NCBI GenBank assembly: GCA_028554755.1
Contig: JAPTOF010000015.1
Coordinates: forward strand, 5,580,001-5,644,000
DNA length: 64,000 nucleotides
Source of the DNA: Cordia subcordata
Taxonomy: Eukaryota; Streptophyta; Magnoliopsida; Boraginales; Cordiaceae
Direction of reading: 5' to 3'
This document shows, piece by piece, positions 61,404 to 64,000 of this stretch. Below the pieces are notes generated by a model, which made no database searches, was not told the DNA's origin, and was given only the letters and a program-made list of their open reading frames with translations. The first letter of the stretch is position 1, and the number at the start of each line of letters is the position of its first letter. The position numbers and the translations under genes were made by a program.

Positions 61404-62390
61404 GTGTTTAGAGGTGTTGAGCCTAGAGTTTCTTTTCCATCAACCTTAGAGAGGCCTACACCTAGTGAGAATTCTAGGTTTTTCAAGGTTTTAGAGCGTC
61501 TTAAGGTTAACCTTCCTTTGATTGATGTGATCCTTTCCATCCCCTCATATTCTAAGTTTTTTAAGGATCTTTGTACAAGGAAATGTAGGTCATCAAACAT
61601 TTCTAAGAAGGTGAGGCTTACGGAGAAGGTGAGTAGTATTTGTACTTCAAGCCTCCTGCCCAAGATGAGTGACCTCAAAGCCTTCATTATTCCTTGTAGG
61701 ATTAGAGAGACCCAGATTGATCACGCTTTGTTAGTTTTAGGGTCCAGTGTGAATCTCATTCCCTACTCTGTCTATCAGCAGCTAGGTCTAGGTGAGTTGT
61801 CCAATACACATGTTACTCTTCAGCTAGCTGATAGGTCCGAGCGCAGACCTAAGGGTATGATAGAGGATGTTATGGTACAGGTTGGTGAGTTCGTGTACCC
61901 TGTTGACTTTATAGTGTTAGATATAGATTCGGGACATGACTCTAGACATTCCGCTCCCATTCTATTAGGTCGCCCCTTCTTTGCCACTGCAGATGCCATT
62001 ATTCATTGTAGGTCAGGGTTATTAGAGATGAAATTTAGGAATTTGAGGTCCATCATAAAGGTTGCTGAGGCAATAAATAGGGCTAGTATAGGAGGAGAGA
62101 ATGGAGAAGAGTGCTTTAGGGTTGATGTGATTGATTCTTGGGTCGAGGACTTTGTAGAGAGAACTATGATCGATAGAGAAGATTTGAGAAAATTTGAGGA
62201 ATTGATGTCTAGCTTTGATTTAGACACCTTAAAATGGAAATGTGTAGCTTCTACTTCGTTGACTGAAAGCCCTTTGATCGACAAGTCACTTGAGGTTAAT
62301 CCTTTTAGTCTTGATTCTAGTGATGTCCCTATTGATGATGTTGAGGTTAAGTCCCCCTTGGTTGAGCCTAGCCCTTCTTTAGAGCTCTAA
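61404..62390 (+). pseudogene. G2 aspartic protease region
   Basis: Open frame of 328 residues. N-terminal linker with LIDVILSIPSYSKFFKDLC, then the retropepsin-like domain: the active-site strand reads ALLVLGSSVNLIPY, where the family and G1 have DLG, so the catalytic Asp is Val (codon 61734-61736). Downstream VDFIVLDIDSGHDSRHS, PILLGRPFFATADAIIHC and the C-terminal RT-proximal linker follow. The enzyme would mature the Gag-Pol polyprotein. The open frame is long but the active site is lost. Confidence 0.88.
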
Positions 62391-62430
62391 CCCCTTCCCA
62401 ATCATTTGAAGTATGCATTCCTAGGCCCTA

Positions 62431-63480
62431 GTGACCCTTCTGGTCATCATAGCTTCCAATCTTTCTACTAAGCATAAGAAGCGTCTCTTAGAGGTTCTTA
62501 GGAAATATAGGAAGGCTATAGGGTGGAAAATTGATGATTTGAGAGGTATAGACCCTTCGGTTTGTATGCTTCATATTCACCTTGAGGGTGGAGCTATTCC
62601 TTCTAGGGAGATGCAAAGGAGGCTAAACCTACACATGAGCGAAGTAGTTAAGAAAGAGATCATTAAGCTTTTAGATGCAGGTATTATCTATCTGATCTCC
62701 GATAGTAAGTGGGTTAGCCCAGTCCAAGTTGTCCCTAAGAAGTCCGGGATCATTATTGTAGAGAATGAGAGAAGAGAGGTTATCCCTACCACGTACTCCC
62801 ACGGGTTGGCGAGTTTGTATTGATTATAGGAAACTCAACTCTAAAACTAGGAAGGATCATTTCCCATTGCCTTTTCTAGATCAAATTTTAGATAGAGTAG
62901 CTGGGCATAGCTACTATTGTTTTCTAGATAGCTATTTGAGTTATATTCATATCCCCGTGTTTCCCAAAGACCAGGGAAAAACCACCTTCACTTGTCCCTA
63001 TGGCACTTTTGCCTATAGGAGAATGCCCTTTGATCTATGTAATGCCTCAGCGACTTTTCAGAGATGTATGATGGCCATTTTTAGTGACATGATTGAGAGG
63101 CATTTAGGGATATTTATGGATGATTTCTCAGTCTTTGGTGATAGTTTTGATGAGTGCTTGAGTCACCTCTCTTTAGTCTTAGACTGATGTGTGGAGAAGA
63201 ATTTAGTGTTGAGTTGAGAGATATCTCATTTCATGGTGCAACAAGGGATAGTGTTGGGTCATATAGTTTCATCTAGTCGCATTCAAGTTGACCCGGCTAA
63301 GGTAGAATTGATTGAGAAGTTGCATGTCCCTAAGTGTGTCAAGGATATTAGATCTTTTCTAAGAAATGCAGGTTTCTACTGTAGATTCATTAAAGATTTT
63401 AGCCATATTACGCGTTTCTTGTCTAGACTCCTAGCACAAGATGTCCCTTTTGACTTTGATGATGTGTGTTAGGGCTTTCA
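62431..63480 (+). pseudogene. G2 reverse transcriptase
   Basis: The frame 62431-62823 holds the N-terminal part (YRKAIGWKIDDLRGIDPSVC, LDAGIIYLISDSKWVSPVQ). After a frameshift near 62785, 62765-63187 continues with GWRVCIDYRKLN, TTFTCPYGTFAYRRMPF and the active site FMDDFSVFGD (the Asp pair at 63119-63124), typical of Athila. A stop at 63185-63187 is followed by VQQGIVLGHIVSSSRIQVD and KDIRSFLRNAGFYCRFIKDF in 63233-63472. The catalytic residues are present, but the frame is broken twice. Confidence 0.9.
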
Positions 63481-63551
63481 ATAGGCTTAAATCCTTATTG
63501 TCTACATCCCTAATTATCTAGCCACCTAACTATAGTTTCCCATTTAAGGTT

Positions 63552-63990
63552 ATGTGTAATGCATTCAATTATGCGATAGGAACTGTTTTAGGTCAAAGGA
63601 AGAACAAATTGCCCCATGTTGTGTACTATGCTAGTAAGACTCTCGATGAAGCCCAAAAGGACTATACCACCACAGAAAAAGAGCTTCTAGTAGTACTCTT
63701 CTCCCTTGACAAGTTTAGGTCGTACATCCTAGGGTCTAAGGTGATTGTCTACGCCGATCATGTGGCATTGAGATATTTGTTAGCTAAGAAAGTGTCTAAG
63801 CCCTGCTTGATTAGGTCGTTGCTCCTCCTTCAAGAGTTCGACATCGAAATTTAGGATAAGAAAGGTAGAGAAAACTTAGTTACAGATCATCTTTCTCATC
63901 TTGTTAGTGAGTCTTCTAGTGATCTTTCCCCTTTTCATGATTCATTCCCTAATGAGAAATTGTTTGTTGAAGAGATGTTCGATCACCCTT
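63552..63990 (+). pseudogene. G2 RNase H
   Basis: Begins [18 protein letters not shown], where the family and G1 have MCDAS: the first catalytic Asp is Asn (codon 63558-63560). It continues with [40 protein letters not shown] and [10 protein letters not shown], then a stop at 63852-63854 and a readable continuation to about 63990. It would degrade the RNA strand during reverse transcription. Confidence 0.9.
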
Positions 63991-64000
63991 AAGGTTGCTA

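Larger units (their letters stand above)
57515..64000 (+). mobile_element. G2: Athila-like Ty3/gypsy element, truncated by the window end
   Basis: 5' LTR, tRNA-Asp-type PBS, gag, protease, RT and RNase H in order on +. It belongs to the same family as G1 by gag, protease and LTR blocks. Integrase and 3' LTR are beyond the window. Frameshifts, stops and two lost catalytic Asp codons show that it is defective. Confidence 0.92.

Noticed and set aside
1..64000. CRISPR arrays, rRNA or tRNA genes and prokaryotic operons
   Set aside because: No regularly spaced repeats with unique spacers, no rRNA-like sequence, and tRNA-like matches are only primer-binding sites and the SINE.

Overview
The window looks like AT-rich nuclear DNA of a eudicot plant. 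It has one recognisable host gene, a two-exon carboxylesterase at 2966-5474 on the + strand, and otherwise consists almost entirely of nested and decayed transposable elements. The plant origin is supported by the CXE18-type carboxylesterase, tRNA-iMet and tRNA-Asp primer-binding sites next to LTRs, Athila-like gag and pol, a TNP2-type CACTA transposase and Helitron-like ends. The genus cannot be named from the sequence.

Layout. 1-2965 is AT-rich DNA without a supportable gene. 2966-5474 is the carboxylesterase, with a 1.44-kb GC-AG intron that carries a Tourist-like MITE. 5765-5945 is a tRNA-derived SINE flanked by a roughly 20-bp target duplication. 6425-10368 looks like three small Helitron-like elements head to tail, the middle one split by a solo Athila-like LTR (6915-9080). 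10755-37230 is one Ty1/copia element (Copia-1, +, about 5.6 kb when its insertions are subtracted). Its reverse transcriptase is cut twice: by a solo Athila-like LTR at 13988-15960, and by a second copia element on the - strand (Copia-2, 16517-35406). The 3' LTR of Copia-2 is in turn split by a complete but defective Athila-like gypsy element (G1, -, 17057-27016). All three junctions have target-site duplications, and the intact LTR of Copia-2 preserves the empty site of G1.

37561-39060 is an isolated Sirevirus-like LTR and 39120-39900 a LINE remnant. 39953-57330 is a third copia element (Copia-3, -, SIRE/Maximus-like) whose left LTR is interrupted by a CACTA transposon (from 41160, +) with decayed TNP2 and Ptta/En/Spm-type genes. 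57515-64000 is a second Athila-like gypsy element (G2, +), with 5' LTR, tRNA-Asp PBS, gag, protease, reverse transcriptase and RNase H; it runs off the window.

Every transposon gene has frameshifts, stops, deletions or lost catalytic residues, so no element here looks autonomous. I found no evidence of a new functional system. The most interesting points are the readable order of nested insertions, the GC-AG intron, the Helitron row, the SINE, complementary defects in two gypsy copies, and a GTCGAC-centred palindromic motif that recurs in otherwise unrelated LTR and leader regions.
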